A DNA stretch of 64,000 nt from Erythrobacteraceae bacterium E2-1 Yellow Sea (GCA_014983025.1 JADCLP010000001.1:930001-994000); one strand, 5' to 3'; counted from the first letter of the stretch, positions 44,913-55,123 are shown. Numbers and translations are program-made. The notes: generated by a model not told the origin, from the sequence alone.

Positions 44913-45702
44913 ACAGCAGGCCAGCGCCCGTTCGGTGGACCGGATTGATACCGGCCCACGCTTTACCGATAATGATGCGGTTCGCCTCAACCGTATGTTC
45001 CGCGGCTCTTCAACGCAGGAATTGCTGGAAGCGGTGATCAAGGACGGGCTGGCAGGCGACGTTACCACTGTATCCAGCTTTGGCGCGGAAAGCGCGGTGT
45101 TGCTGCACCTGATTGCACAGGTGAACCCCGGCCTGCCGGTATTGTTCCTGGAAACGGGCAAACACTTCCCGGAAACGCTGGCCTATCGTGATGAGTTGGT
45201 GGGGCAGCTGGGATTGACCAATCTGATCAATCTGAAACCCGATGCTGCCGATCTGGCAGCAAAGGATGACAGCGGGCTGCGCTGGTCATATGACCCTGAT
45301 GGTTGTTGCGAAATCCGCAAGGTGATCCCGCTAGCAAAGGCGCTGGAAAATTACGATGCCAGCTTTACCGGGCGCAAGGCGTTCCAATCCTCAACCCGTG
45401 CCAATCTGCCCCGCTTTGAAGTGGACACGTCAGACGCGCAGGGTCGGCTGAAGATCAATCCGCTGATCGATTGGTCGGCTGATGACATCACCGCCTATTT
45501 TGCCGAACATGACCTGCCAGCCCACCCGCTGGTGGCCCAGGGTTTCCCGTCAATCGGCTGTTCCCCATGCACCCACAAGGTCGCACCGGGGGAAGACCCG
45601 CGTTCGGGCCGCTGGAAGGGGTGGGACAAGACCGAATGCGGCATCCATACACCGCTGACCGATGAAGGCGAATTGCCGCCGGGTTACGAACCCTTCCTGT
45701 AA
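44905..45702 (+). CDS. cysH: adenylyl-sulfate (APS) reductase, iron-sulfur type
   Basis: Reduces activated sulfate to sulfite. The 265 residues include SSFGAESAVLLHL, the [4Fe-4S] ligand pairs Cys134-Cys135 (GCCEIRKV) and Cys219/Cys222 (GCSPCTHKV), and the catalytic cysteine in KTECGIH (Cys245). The CC...CxxC set marks an APS rather than PAPS reductase. It is the last gene of the operon and is followed by a strong terminator; cysD/cysN are not in the window. Confidence 0.94.
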   Translation: MTEQQASARSVDRIDTGPRFTDNDAVRLNRMFRGSSTQELLEAVIKDGLAGDVTTVSSFGAESAVLLHLIAQVNPGLPVLFLETGKHFPETLAYRDELVGQLGLTNLINLKPDAADLAAKDDSGLRWSYDPDGCCEIRKVIPLAKALENYDASFTGRKAFQSSTRANLPRFEVDTSDAQGRLKINPLIDWSADDITAYFAEHDLPAHPLVAQGFPSIGCSPCTHKVAPGEDPRSGRWKGWDKTECGIHTPLTDEGELPPGYEPFL

Positions 45703-45712
45703 GGCAGAAACA

Positions 45713-45755
45713 GAAAGGGCACCGTGGCTCCATGCCACGATGCCCTTCTCTTTTT
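45713..45755 (+). terminator. terminator of the sulfite reduction operon
   Basis: A long hairpin (arms AAAGGGCA-cCGTGGC at 45714-45728 and GCCACG-aTGCCCTT at 45734-45747, loop TCCAT) ends in CTCTTTTTG. The start is 11 bases after the cysH stop. It probably also works in the other direction for the convergent lipoprotein gene. Confidence 0.85.
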
Positions 45756-45763
45756 GATTCGGA

Positions 45764-46156
45764 TCAGCCTTCGACGCGCTCAATCGTGTAGATCGCCCCG
45801 TCTGCGTCGGTCGAAGTCCACACACCGTCGACGATCGTCTCGGTCGAGCACGTTTCCTCGCCATCAACCGTCTGGCAGAAGTTGCCCGGCGTTTCTTCGG
45901 TCCATGTGCCGGTTACGGTTTCCCCGTTGGAACGTGTCAACGTGAAAGTCCCGTCTTCCTTGCCAACGAATGTCTCGACATTGCCGTCTGCATCGGTGAC
46001 CTTGAACGTTCCGGCGGAAGGCTTGCCATCCACCGCCACTGGGCCGGCCGGGGCGGCTTCGGTTGCTTCTTCGGCCGGGGCGGCTTCATTGGTGGCTTCG
46101 GGCTGTGAACATGCGGCGACTGTAGCAAGCGCAGCTACAAGAATGATTTTCTTCAT
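45764..46156 (-). CDS. small lipoprotein, unknown function
   Basis: A 130-residue lipoprotein. Signal MKKIILVAALATVAAC with the lipid cysteine at 16, then an Ala/Glu/Pro-rich tether, then a beta-rich domain with repeated TGTW/DGVWTS units and two cysteines (NFCQT, EETCST) that could pair. ATG 46156 follows GAAGGGGA. No family recognised. Confidence 0.75.
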   Translation of the reverse strand: MKKIILVAALATVAACSQPEATNEAAPAEEATEAAPAGPVAVDGKPSAGTFKVTDADGNVETFVGKEDGTFTLTRSNGETVTGTWTEETPGNFCQTVDGEETCSTETIVDGVWTSTDADGAIYTIERVEG

Positions 46157-46259
46157 TATTTTCCCCTTCGTGTGACAATAATGGCAGTGGTTCCTGCCCT
46201 TGCGACTCACGATCCCGCGGGGAAATTACGCCTGAATGTCTTTTCCGCCTAATCCAATT

Positions 46260-47186
46260 CTACAGCCAGCCTTGCGCGCGATACCATTGGGCAGTCTGGG
46301 CAAGCCCTTCCTCACCTGCGATTTGCGGCTGCCAGATGGCTGCGGGCACCTTGCGGTCAAACCGCGCCACCCAATTGGGGTGGCACATATAGCCCACCCG
46401 GTCCTGCGTCAGCTTGGCCCGGTCACCACGCAACAATTTGTCCGCACTTGCTGCGCAGCGCAGCAGGGTTGCGGGAAGATGCGGGGCCAATACACGACGG
46501 CCCACCGCACGCCCGATGGCAGCAGCCAGTTCCTTGTGGCTCCACCCGCCTTCGCGCCCATCATCGGGTTCAAAAATCTTCTTGCGGGCAAGAGCGGGCT
46601 GCGCATCGACCAGGTCAAGCAACAGTTCTGCCAGATCGGCAGCATGGATAATCGAAGTTGCCCCACCCGGCGGCAGCGGCACCAGCCCGAATTTGGCCGA
46701 ACGGAACAGTTCGTACATGTCTGTATCGCGTGGACCATAAACCGCAGGCGGGCGCACAATTGTCCAATCCAGCCCGCTGGCCTGCACCAATTCCTCAGCC
46801 GCCGCCTTTGACGCGCCATAGGCAGACAATTCCGGCTTGCGGGCAGAGAGTGAGGAGACAAAGACGAACCGCTTCACCCCTGCCGATTTGGCCGCATCGA
46901 TCACGTTCTGCGTGCCGATAACATTTACCGCCGCAAATTGCGCCGGATCGGGCGTATTGGTCAGCCCGGCAACATGGACCATGGCGCGTGATCCGCTGAC
47001 CAACTGCGCCAGCGCATCCACATTACCCAGATCGCCGCCAATCCAGCTGGCAGCCCGCCCATCATCCTGCGGAAGCTTTCGCGCCAGCGCGGTAACCGGC
47101 AGGCTGCGCCCGGCTGCCGCATCCAGTACCGCCTGCCCGACAAAGCCGGTGCCACCTGTCAATGCGAGGGGGGCATTGTCGTTCAC
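46260..47186 (-). CDS. NAD-binding epimerase/dehydratase-like protein (extended SDR)
   Basis: A 308-residue atypical or extended short-chain dehydrogenase. NAD loop TGGTGFVGQAV, VHVAGLTNT, VFVSSLSARKPELSAYGASKAAAEEL with the Ser-Tyr-Lys set, and IVRPPAVYGPRDTDM. Close in style to NDUFA9-like and sugar epimerase proteins. Start is GTG at 47186, overlapping the proB stop by two bases. Substrate unknown. Confidence 0.83.
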   Translation of the reverse strand: MNDNAPLALTGGTGFVGQAVLDAAAGRSLPVTALARKLPQDDGRAASWIGGDLGNVDALAQLVSGSRAMVHVAGLTNTPDPAQFAAVNVIGTQNVIDAAKSAGVKRFVFVSSLSARKPELSAYGASKAAAEELVQASGLDWTIVRPPAVYGPRDTDMYELFRSAKFGLVPLPPGGATSIIHAADLAELLLDLVDAQPALARKKIFEPDDGREGGWSHKELAAAIGRAVGRRVLAPHLPATLLRCAASADKLLRGDRAKLTQDRVGYMCHPNWVARFDRKVPAAIWQPQIAGEEGLAQTAQWYRAQGWL

Positions 47187-48304
47187 AGTAAAACCATATG
47201 ATCGCGATGGATCACACAGGATCGCGGGGCGTAGCCCAGCCTTTCGGCCTGATCACCCTCTCTCTTACCCGCAATCAGCTGTACATCTTCCACGTCATAT
47301 TCGGCCAGGCCCTGCGCCAGTTCCTCGCCCTTCATACTTACAATCTTGACCAGATCGCCACGCTGGAATGCGCCCGACACACCAACCACACCGGCAGCAA
47401 GAAGGCTGGCCCCACCCTTCAATGCATCGGCGCAACCCTGATCAACGCGCAAGGTGCCCTTCGGCGCAACCCGTCCACCCAGCCAGGCCTTGCGCGCGCC
47501 ATCACGACGCTGTGGCAGGAATATAGTGCCACGGCCACTTTCCATGACCCGCGAAATCGGCGCATCATGCGTACCGTTGATGATGGCGAGCGCAATTCCT
47601 GCCCGTTCAGCCATTTGCGCGGCCTGCAGTTTGGACACCATGCCGCCTGATCCCATGCCGGATGAGGATGCAGAGCTGGCCATTGCCAGAATATCACGCG
47701 TGATCCCTTCGACGCATTCGATCAGGCTCGCGCCCTCTTCGCGCGGGTCGCGGTCATATAATCCATCAACATCGGACAACAGCATCACCGCATCTGCGCC
47801 CGCAGCCTGCGCCACACGGGCGGCCAACCGGTCATTATCGCCAAAGCGGATTTCTTCGGTCGCAACGCTGTCATTTTCGTTGATCACTGGCACCGCGCCC
47901 GCTTCCAGCAGGCGCGCCACAGTAGCAGATGCATTGAGATAGCGCCGCCGATCTTCCAGATCATCCAGCGTCAGCAGCATCTGCGCCGCAGTAAGGCCAT
48001 GCGCGCCAAGCTTGTCCGACCACAGGCCCGCCAACGCGATCTGCCCTACACTGGCTGCAGCCTGGGCATCAGCCAGACTGCCACGCCCGCCCTTGGCAAG
48101 GCCCAACCGCGCCGCGCCCAGGGCAATCGCGCCTGAACTGACCACGATCACTTCCACCCCGCTCTGGCGCAGGGTCGCAATATCTGCCCCAAGTGAAGCA
48201 AGCCATGCGGTGCGCGGCTGGCCCTGTTCCACCAGCAGAGACGAGCCAACCTTCACCACCAAGCGGCGCAAGCTGGCCAATTGTGTGAGGGAGGAGATTG
48301 TCAT
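47183..48304 (-). CDS. proB: glutamate 5-kinase
   Basis: First step of proline synthesis. The 373 residues contain RLVVKVGSSLL, VIVVSSGAIALG, VINENDSVATEEIRFGDNDRLAARVA and VDGLYDRDP of the amino-acid kinase fold, then a C-terminal PUA domain (GTLRVDQGCADAL...VSGAFQRGDLVKI). ATG 48304 follows obgE after four bases. proC, the last step, is at 53.6 kb on the same strand; proA is not in the window. Confidence 0.95.
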   Translation of the reverse strand: MTISSLTQLASLRRLVVKVGSSLLVEQGQPRTAWLASLGADIATLRQSGVEVIVVSSGAIALGAARLGLAKGGRGSLADAQAAASVGQIALAGLWSDKLGAHGLTAAQMLLTLDDLEDRRRYLNASATVARLLEAGAVPVINENDSVATEEIRFGDNDRLAARVAQAAGADAVMLLSDVDGLYDRDPREEGASLIECVEGITRDILAMASSASSSGMGSGGMVSKLQAAQMAERAGIALAIINGTHDAPISRVMESGRGTIFLPQRRDGARKAWLGGRVAPKGTLRVDQGCADALKGGASLLAAGVVGVSGAFQRGDLVKIVSMKGEELAQGLAEYDVEDVQLIAGKREGDQAERLGYAPRSCVIHRDHMVLL

Positions 48305-48308
48305 CGTG

Positions 48309-49430
<1,122 letters not shown>

Positions 49431-49438
49431 TTACGCCA

Positions 49439-51373
49439 CTAGAACTGCGCCCGCAGGCCCAAAATGGCGGTGCGTCCGGGGCTGACATAGCTGAAGACCT
49501 GCTCATAATCCTCATCCAGCAGGTTTTCGATCCGGCCAAAAGCGGTCAGACCCGGTGCCAGCCGCGCCTCAGCATTCAGGTTGACCAGCGTATAATCATC
49601 CAGCCGCACAGTTACGGGAATAAAACTGGGATCGGTAAAGGCCAGATCGTCCGTCGCGCCATTGTGCCGCACCACCACAGTGGCAGAAGCAACATCATTC
49701 GGCGCGCGCCAGGTCAGCGCAGCAGAGGCGGTGTTGCCCGGACGGCGAACCTCCTCAACCCCGGCTTCTTCAGCATCCAGCCATGTATAGGCCGCATCCA
49801 GAGTTACCCGCGGGCCCAAATGTGCACGCGCGCTCAATTCCAGCCCCTGTTGCGTAGAGCGCGTAGTGCGGTTGGCAGGCGTCGCCACAAATGTGGGCGC
49901 AGGGTAGGTGGTATAGATTTCACCAGTCAATCGGCTGTCAAACCATGTGGCGGACAGGCGGAATGCGTCATTGGCCAATGACTGATCCAGGCCGACTTCC
50001 CAACCTTTGGACTTTTCCGGGCGCAAATCGGGATTGCCGATGAACTGACCATCAAAATAACCGAACAGCTCGTAAAATCCGGGGTTCTTGATCCCGCTGC
50101 CATATGCGCCGCGAATGCGCGTGCCCTGCCCGGCATCTACACCCCCTGAAATGCGGAAAGTGGTGGCATCGGCAAAGCGATCATTGATGTCCCGTCGCAA
50201 TGCACCCGACAGGTCAAATCTGTCAGCCGAAAGACGATATTCGCCCACCAGCCCGACATTGTCTGTGCTGCGCCTGCCAGTGAAGGCAAAGCCGAACGGG
50301 TCGGTATTGCGATAGCGTTCGCGTTCCGCATCAGCAGCAAAGGTGAACTGGTGGTTGAACACCGGCCCGCTGCTGAATTTCAGCGTGGTGGCATAGGATG
50401 CCTTCAGCCGCTGACCTTCGCTGCCGAAAGTACGACCATAGCTGGCGTAATTATCCCGCGAAATATCTGCCGCCTGGGCAGAAAGATCATGTGTCCAATT
50501 ATCGCTGGCCTGCCATGTCAGGCCAACCAGCGCGTAAAGCGCCTCCCCTTCATAACGCACGCCGGGGGAATCAATCAGCAGGCCGAATGTGGGGCTGGTG
50601 CTGTCAAAATCCTGATCATTGTAATCGCCGTCAACGGCGGTGTAGCGTAATACAGCGCGCAAGCGCAGCGATGAGGTGATATCCGCCGATGTCTTGGCCG
50701 AAAGGGTCAGCGCATCACGTCCAATATCGCGTAGGCCATCGCGCGTGTTGGGTGTGCCATCACTGGTGAAATAAGCCGCACCGAAGGAAACATCATAATC
50801 GTCACGGCACAGTCCCGCCTGCAGCGCAGCATTCACAGTGGCATGGCTGCCCGCCTCGATATAACCAGCCACAGGTGCCGCTTCGCAGCCTGATGGCGTG
50901 AAATAGGAGATAACGCCGCCGATTGCATCTGAACCATACAGCGCGCTTTGCGGCCCGCGCAGCACCTCCACCCGGCCGCCAATCCCAGCCTGCAAAGTGC
51001 CAAAGTCAAACTCACCAGCAAAGGGATCGGACACTTCAATGCCATCAACCAGAACCAGCACATGATTGCCTTCGCTGCCGCGCAGGCGCAGCTGGGTCTG
51101 CCCCGCCACCTGGCTCACCGCTACACCCGGCACATCACGCAACGCATCGCTCACATCGCGCGTCTGGCGCTGGTGCAGATCATCAATGCTGAGGATGGTG
51201 GCAGAGCCGGTATAATTTGTATCCGTCAGCGGTTCTGCAGCGCGGGTGGAACTGACCAGAATGGCGTCCGGCCCTAGATGATCTTCTGCATCTGCCGCCC
51301 AGGCATGCTGCGGCAGGGCAAGCGCCAATGCCCCCAGCGCAATGCGGGAAAGAAATTGAGATTGTTTGGTCAT
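49439..51373 (-). CDS. btuB: TonB-dependent vitamin B12 receptor, BtuB-like
   Basis: Outer-membrane importer of cobalamin. The 644 residues have a signal peptide (about 1-26, ending QHAWA), TonB-box/plug region (TRDVSDALRDVPGVAVSQ, LRLRGSEGNHVLVLVDGIEVSDP, RVEVLRGPQSALYGSDAIGGVI) and a 22-strand type barrel ending in ILGLRAQF with the terminal aromatic. The substrate call rests on the cobalamin riboswitch upstream, not on the barrel. Its start overlaps an ORF stop (ATGA). Confidence 0.9.
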   Translation of the reverse strand: MTKQSQFLSRIALGALALALPQHAWAADAEDHLGPDAILVSSTRAAEPLTDTNYTGSATILSIDDLHQRQTRDVSDALRDVPGVAVSQVAGQTQLRLRGSEGNHVLVLVDGIEVSDPFAGEFDFGTLQAGIGGRVEVLRGPQSALYGSDAIGGVISYFTPSGCEAAPVAGYIEAGSHATVNAALQAGLCRDDYDVSFGAAYFTSDGTPNTRDGLRDIGRDALTLSAKTSADITSSLRLRAVLRYTAVDGDYNDQDFDSTSPTFGLLIDSPGVRYEGEALYALVGLTWQASDNWTHDLSAQAADISRDNYASYGRTFGSEGQRLKASYATTLKFSSGPVFNHQFTFAADAERERYRNTDPFGFAFTGRRSTDNVGLVGEYRLSADRFDLSGALRRDINDRFADATTFRISGGVDAGQGTRIRGAYGSGIKNPGFYELFGYFDGQFIGNPDLRPEKSKGWEVGLDQSLANDAFRLSATWFDSRLTGEIYTTYPAPTFVATPANRTTRSTQQGLELSARAHLGPRVTLDAAYTWLDAEEAGVEEVRRPGNTASAALTWRAPNDVASATVVVRHNGATDDLAFTDPSFIPVTVRLDDYTLVNLNAEARLAPGLTAFGRIENLLDEDYEQVFSYVSPGRTAILGLRAQF

Positions 51374-51556
51374 TTTACATCGTCCTCACGCGCCAGAGCG
51401 ATAGAGGCAGGGGCAAACCGCTTGCACGGCCAGACCGGGCCATGTGCGAGCGCGCGCGCCACATGGTCCCAATCTGTGCGGCCCCAGCCGCCAGATCGTC
51501 GCTCAGACGAATAAGGTTTCCGCGCCTGGCCTTCCCTGGACCGGGCAAGAGCGACA
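51374..51556 (-). other. leader between riboswitch and btuB, with an ORF that ends on the btuB start
   Basis: The leader is open in one minus frame from 51615 to a TGA at 51372-51370, which overlaps the btuB ATG at 51373. The C-terminal part (WGRTDWDHVARALAHGPVW, then EDDVK) looks protein-like. No good start codon with a ribosome binding site is seen; GTG inside DHVARA is one choice. A second frame gives a 27-residue Arg-rich ORF ending four bases before btuB. Confidence 0.35.
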
Positions 51557-51740
51557 CGCTTCGGTCGGTCTCCTGGCTCGCGGGTCATTGCGTTTTGGAT
51601 CGCCTTCCCGGGCATTTTGCCCAGTGGCTGGCCGTAATATGGCGGCCTGTGATCCTGACGCTCACCGCTTACAGTTGCAGGGACAGCCGCGGATTTGGGC
51701 GAATGATCGCCCTCACCGCATTCCCGTTACCGATGCGCGA
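51557..51740 (-). ncRNA. cobalamin riboswitch
   Basis: On the minus strand the conserved elements appear in order: GGTAACGGGAATGCGGTGAG, GCGGCTGTCCCTGCAACTGT, AAGCGGTGAGCG, GCCACTGGG, GGGAAGGCG, and the B12 box GAGCCAGGAGACCGACCG near the 3' end. The order and spacing fit the AdoCbl class. It precedes a BtuB-like gene, so B12 should repress its own uptake. Confidence 0.95.
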
Positions 51741-51745
51741 TTGCC

Positions 51746-51774
51746 CCGATACGCAGTCGGGTTCGCAAGTGCAA
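51746..51774 (-). promoter_or_regulatory. candidate promoter of the riboswitch-btuB transcript
   Basis: On the minus strand TTGCAC (51774-51769), 17 bases, TATCGG (51751-51746), a few bases before the riboswitch. Good spacing, moderate hexamers. Confidence 0.45.
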
Positions 51775-51816
51775 TATCCTTAGCGATACAATCTGACGAT
51801 CACATCACAGCGGGAG

Positions 51817-52605
51817 CTATTGTGGTGTGGGCTCTTTCACACCGGGCTGCGCAGTGCTGGCAGGCGGCGTCACCGTGCTGATTTGCGGCCCATAGGTGGC
51901 ATTCAGATTGCCAACTGGCGAGGAATAGGCGGCACCCGGTACCGAGCTGCCATAGCGCGAATCCCACGCCGCCAGATCAACGCGATATTTCTCATATGCG
52001 CTGAAGAAATTTTCAAACACCGCCTCCAAACGTGGCAGGGCGGTGGTGCTGAAATCGGCCAACTTTCCCGATGGCACTTGGACGGCTTCGTTCGAGAGCT
52101 GCAGTGCCGCATCACAGAACTCCGGCAATACAGGTGGCAGGGCGAAATAATTATAGACCTGCGTCATATAGGCATCTTGCTGGTCACGGAATCCGCGCCC
52201 ATGCTTCTTGCGATATTCATCTGCCAACTTGCGATTGACCGATGCCAGTTCTCGCGAATGCCGTTTCAGAAATGCGCCGTAATTGCTGACCAGCATCGAA
52301 TGCTTTGGCCTGAGGCAGTTCAGCGCCGCAACATTGAGACCAGAGCGTACATTCCACAATTCCTGTTCGGCCGAGATATTGCGGTTGACCGTCATGCGAA
52401 CGCCAGCTGCGTCCTTGGCCGGGATCACCATAGCGGCCACCGCGCCCAGCGGCGGCGTGGGCCGTGGCGGGATGACAATGGCCTGCGGCGGTGGCGGGGG
52501 TGGCGGCGGCGGCGGTGGTGGCGGGGGTGTGGCACATGCGCCCAGTGCGGCTACGCCCACCGCAACTGTCAAAATCTTTAATCCTGCGCGCCGTTCTGCG
52601 ACCAT
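51817..52605 (-). CDS. lipoprotein with a long polyproline tract, unknown function
   Basis: A 262-residue lipoprotein. Signal ending VAALGAC, then ATP and a run of 14 prolines, QAIVIPPRP, and a helical domain (about 55-230) with NCLRPKHSMLVSNYGAFLKRH and YMTQVYNYFALPPVLPEFC. Two cysteines (NCLRP, EFCDA) could form a disulfide. The proline run is coded by ccg/cca repeats and may vary in length. The ATG at 52605 gives the signal peptide; a longer reading is rejected. Confidence 0.75.
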   Translation of the reverse strand: MVAERRAGLKILTVAVGVAALGACATPPPPPPPPPPPPPPQAIVIPPRPTPPLGAVAAMVIPAKDAAGVRMTVNRNISAEQELWNVRSGLNVAALNCLRPKHSMLVSNYGAFLKRHSRELASVNRKLADEYRKKHGRGFRDQQDAYMTQVYNYFALPPVLPEFCDAALQLSNEAVQVPSGKLADFSTTALPRLEAVFENFFSAYEKYRVDLAAWDSRYGSSVPGAAYSSPVGNLNATYGPQISTVTPPASTAQPGVKEPTPQ

Positions 52606-52695
52606 GACCCAGCCTCTCTTATGCCAAAGCCCCGCAAACATGTGCCTGCTATCCTTTATCGGGGCTGAAGCAGGAAGGTTAAACCCATGGTGACA

Positions 52696-52734
52696 TAAAG
52701 AAAATGCCCGAAGCGCATTGGGCGCTCCGGGCAT
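52696..52734 (-). terminator. terminator of the Bax inhibitor-1 family gene
   Basis: On the minus strand ATGCCCG-ga-GCGC, loop CCAAT, GCGC-tt-CGGGCAT, then TTTTCTTT. The stem spans 52704-52734 and the T-rich run is 52696-52704. It follows the gene stop by about 40 bases. Confidence 0.8.
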
Positions 52735-52774
52735 CGATGAACCGAGTCTTTCCTGCGGTCACCCGCTTTCTGGA

Positions 52775-53518
52775 TCAGTCGCGTGACCCCATGAAGCGCA
52801 GCAGGAAAAGGAACATGTTGATGAAATCGAGGTAGAGACTCAGCGCGCCCAACACGATTGCCTTACCCGCCCATTCGGTTCCACGGTAATAGCTGTATTC
52901 ATTCTTCAACCGCTGTGTATCGTAAGCGGTAAGGCCGGCAAAGATCAGCACGCCCAGGAAACTGATCACCAATGACATGGTGCCTGAACCCAGGAAAATG
53001 TTGATCACGCTGGCAATGATCAGGCCGATAACGCCCATGATCAGGAAGCTGCCCCAGCCGCTGATATCCTTCTTCGTGGTGTAACCCCACAGGCTGAGGC
53101 CTGCGAAAGCACCGGCCGTAGCGAAGAATGTCATCGCAATGCTGGCGCCGGTATAAACCAGGAAGATGGTCGACAGTGACAGGCCCATCAGGACGGCAAA
53201 GCCCCAGAACATGGCCTGCAGCGTGGTCTTGCTGAATTTGTTCGCGCCAAAGCTCATCGCGAAAACGATGGCCAGTGGTGACAACGCCACCAGCCACATC
53301 AGCGGGCCGGAAGCGAACGCCATGGCCATTCCACTGCGGGCTGTCAGCAATGCGACTACGCCCGTCAACAACACGCCTGACGTCATGTAATTGTAGATTG
53401 AGAGCATGTGCTTGCGCAGACCCTCATCATAAGTGACGCGCCCGGCAAGATCGCCGCCAGTACGCGGGACAGAGCCGAAGCCCTGCTGTGTGCGCGGGGT
53501 TTCGTTCCAATCAGCCAT
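52775..53518 (-). CDS. Bax inhibitor-1/YccA family membrane protein
   Basis: A 247-residue protein with seven predicted helices, the TMBIM/BI-1 fold, which in bacteria can act as a pH-sensitive calcium leak channel (structural work on a Bacillus member). Segments include RKHMLSIYNYMTSGVLLTGVVALLT, LSLSTIFLVYTGASIAMTFF, and AYDTQRLKNEY with the conserved aspartate of the family near the end, then ALSLYLDFINMFLFLLRFMG. ATG 53518 is chosen over an upstream reading from 53596; GGAG precedes it. Confidence 0.92.
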   Translation of the reverse strand: MADWNETPRTQQGFGSVPRTGGDLAGRVTYDEGLRKHMLSIYNYMTSGVLLTGVVALLTARSGMAMAFASGPLMWLVALSPLAIVFAMSFGANKFSKTTLQAMFWGFAVLMGLSLSTIFLVYTGASIAMTFFATAGAFAGLSLWGYTTKKDISGWGSFLIMGVIGLIIASVINIFLGSGTMSLVISFLGVLIFAGLTAYDTQRLKNEYSYYRGTEWAGKAIVLGALSLYLDFINMFLFLLRFMGSRD

Positions 53519-53635
53519 GTGATCTTTACTCCAAAATTGAGGCGCACTTGTCGCGCCCATGCGAAGCAATATCGGGTTTATAGTTGCGATTTTCAAGCAA
53601 AACCGGATTGCAATCGGTGCAACTAACTCAACCGA

Positions 53636-54439
53636 TCAACGCGCCTGTTCTGCCAGTTCCGCACCCTTGTCCCGTGTTGCACGCAGAGTTTCGACCATAA
53701 GTGTTTTCAAAGCGTTACCATTGTCGAGCACGTTCAGCCCTTCACGTGTCATACCACCCGGGCTGGCTACGCGATCAGCCAGTTGACCCGGATCAACATC
53801 GGCCTGGGCTGCAAGGCTGGCAGACCCTTCCACCGTGGCGACGGCCAATTCGGCTGCCAGCTGATGTGGCAGGCCCAATTCCTGTGCCGCAGCTGAAAGT
53901 GCATCGATAAAGCGATAGACAAAGCCGGGGCCAGAACCCGCCAGCGCGGTGACGAGATCAAACAATGCCTCATCATCCAGCCATGTCGCAGTGCCCAACA
54001 GGCCAAACAGGTTAAGTGCCTGCTCGCGGGCGGCGCTGCCCAATCCATCCCCACAAAGAATCACAGGCGATTTGCCGATCCTGGCGGCCAAGTTGGGCAT
54101 CACCCGTACATGCGCACTGGCGGAAGGAAATGCCTGCTGCAGCATACCAGTCTCAATCCCAGCCAACAGCGAGAAAACTGTTATTCCATCACCCATGAGT
54201 GTCTGCAAACCAGGTGCCAATGCGCCCAATTGCTGCGGCTTGAAGCCCAGCAGCACGCAATCATGATCACCAACCTGCGCCGCATCACGGTGCAAAGCCA
54301 CACCCATAGGCGCACGTTCCAGCGCTGGATCAAGCACTTCAAAATGCGCCGCTTCCAGTCCAGCAGCCAACCATCCGGCCAGCATCGCACCGCCCATATT
54401 GCCGCAACCCACGATCAGCATTTTATCAAATGTGGCCAT
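53636..54439 (-). CDS. proC: pyrroline-5-carboxylate reductase
   Basis: Last step of proline synthesis. The 267 residues begin MLIVGCGNMGGAMLAGWL (Rossmann loop), continue with VRVMPNLAARIG and the P5CR signature ALAGSGPGFVYRFIDAL and ADRVASPGGMTREGL. Together with proB 5 kb away it covers two of three steps. It follows the YbjN gene by 36 bases on the same strand. Confidence 0.95.
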   Translation of the reverse strand: MATFDKMLIVGCGNMGGAMLAGWLAAGLEAAHFEVLDPALERAPMGVALHRDAAQVGDHDCVLLGFKPQQLGALAPGLQTLMGDGITVFSLLAGIETGMLQQAFPSASAHVRVMPNLAARIGKSPVILCGDGLGSAAREQALNLFGLLGTATWLDDEALFDLVTALAGSGPGFVYRFIDALSAAAQELGLPHQLAAELAVATVEGSASLAAQADVDPGQLADRVASPGGMTREGLNVLDNGNALKTLMVETLRATRDKGAELAEQAR

Positions 54440-54475
54440 ATTCCCCGCCAGTTATCGTTCGAAAGGCGGTGAGGT

Positions 54476-54982
54476 TTAGGCTTCCCCAGCCGCATCGACA
54501 AGCGCTGCTTCCAGCGCCGCACGCGGGCTTTTGTCCCCCCACAGCACAAATTGGAAGGCAGGATAAAAGCGGTCGCATTCATCAATCGCTGTTTCTGTCA
54601 GCGCCTGCGCCTGCTTCAGACTCAGCAATCCATCGTCACCCAGCAAGGCGCCGTGGCGGTACAACAATACGCTACCGTTCGACCAGATATCGAAATGGCC
54701 CAACCACATCTGTTCATTGATCAGCGAAAGCAGTTCATATGCCTTGGCCTGCTTTTCAGGTGTCACGCGAATATCGGGCAGGCAAATCAGCTGGAGGACA
54801 TTATCCTCACCCCGCCAGATGCCGCGCAATTGGTACTTGGCCCAGCTGCCTTGCACCTCGCCAGTAACTTCATCTTCTGCAGTGATTTCGCATGGCCAGC
54901 CACGCGCATCAAACAATGCCGCCAGCATTTCAACCGGTGCGGCATCATCAGCGCTCAGATACTCCTGCTCGCGCGGTCTCAT
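54476..54982 (-). CDS. YbjN domain-containing protein
   Basis: A 168-residue soluble protein with the YbjN fold: VEMLAALFDARGWPCEI near the N-terminus, VLQLICLPDIRVTPEKQAKAYELLSLINEQMWLGHFDIWSNGSVLLYRHGALL in the middle (quoted in parts), and an acidic C-terminus. YbjN proteins are linked to type III secretion chaperone-like folds and to stress, but no molecular role is settled. Other ATGs at 55021 and 55042 are possible; 54982 is preferred for length. Confidence 0.75.
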   Translation of the reverse strand: MRPREQEYLSADDAAPVEMLAALFDARGWPCEITAEDEVTGEVQGSWAKYQLRGIWRGEDNVLQLICLPDIRVTPEKQAKAYELLSLINEQMWLGHFDIWSNGSVLLYRHGALLGDDGLLSLKQAQALTETAIDECDRFYPAFQFVLWGDKSPRAALEAALVDAAGEA

Positions 54983-55123
54983 TTCATGCGTCCCATTTTC
55001 ATCATTGCAGGCTGGATGCATCGGGTTGCAGCCTGAAAGCAATGGAATGGGTGCGTGTGGCTGGGGAGAAGTATTTTGCCTTGTTCAAAGCCTGTGTACA
55101 GTTTCAGCGCGTATATCACTAAA

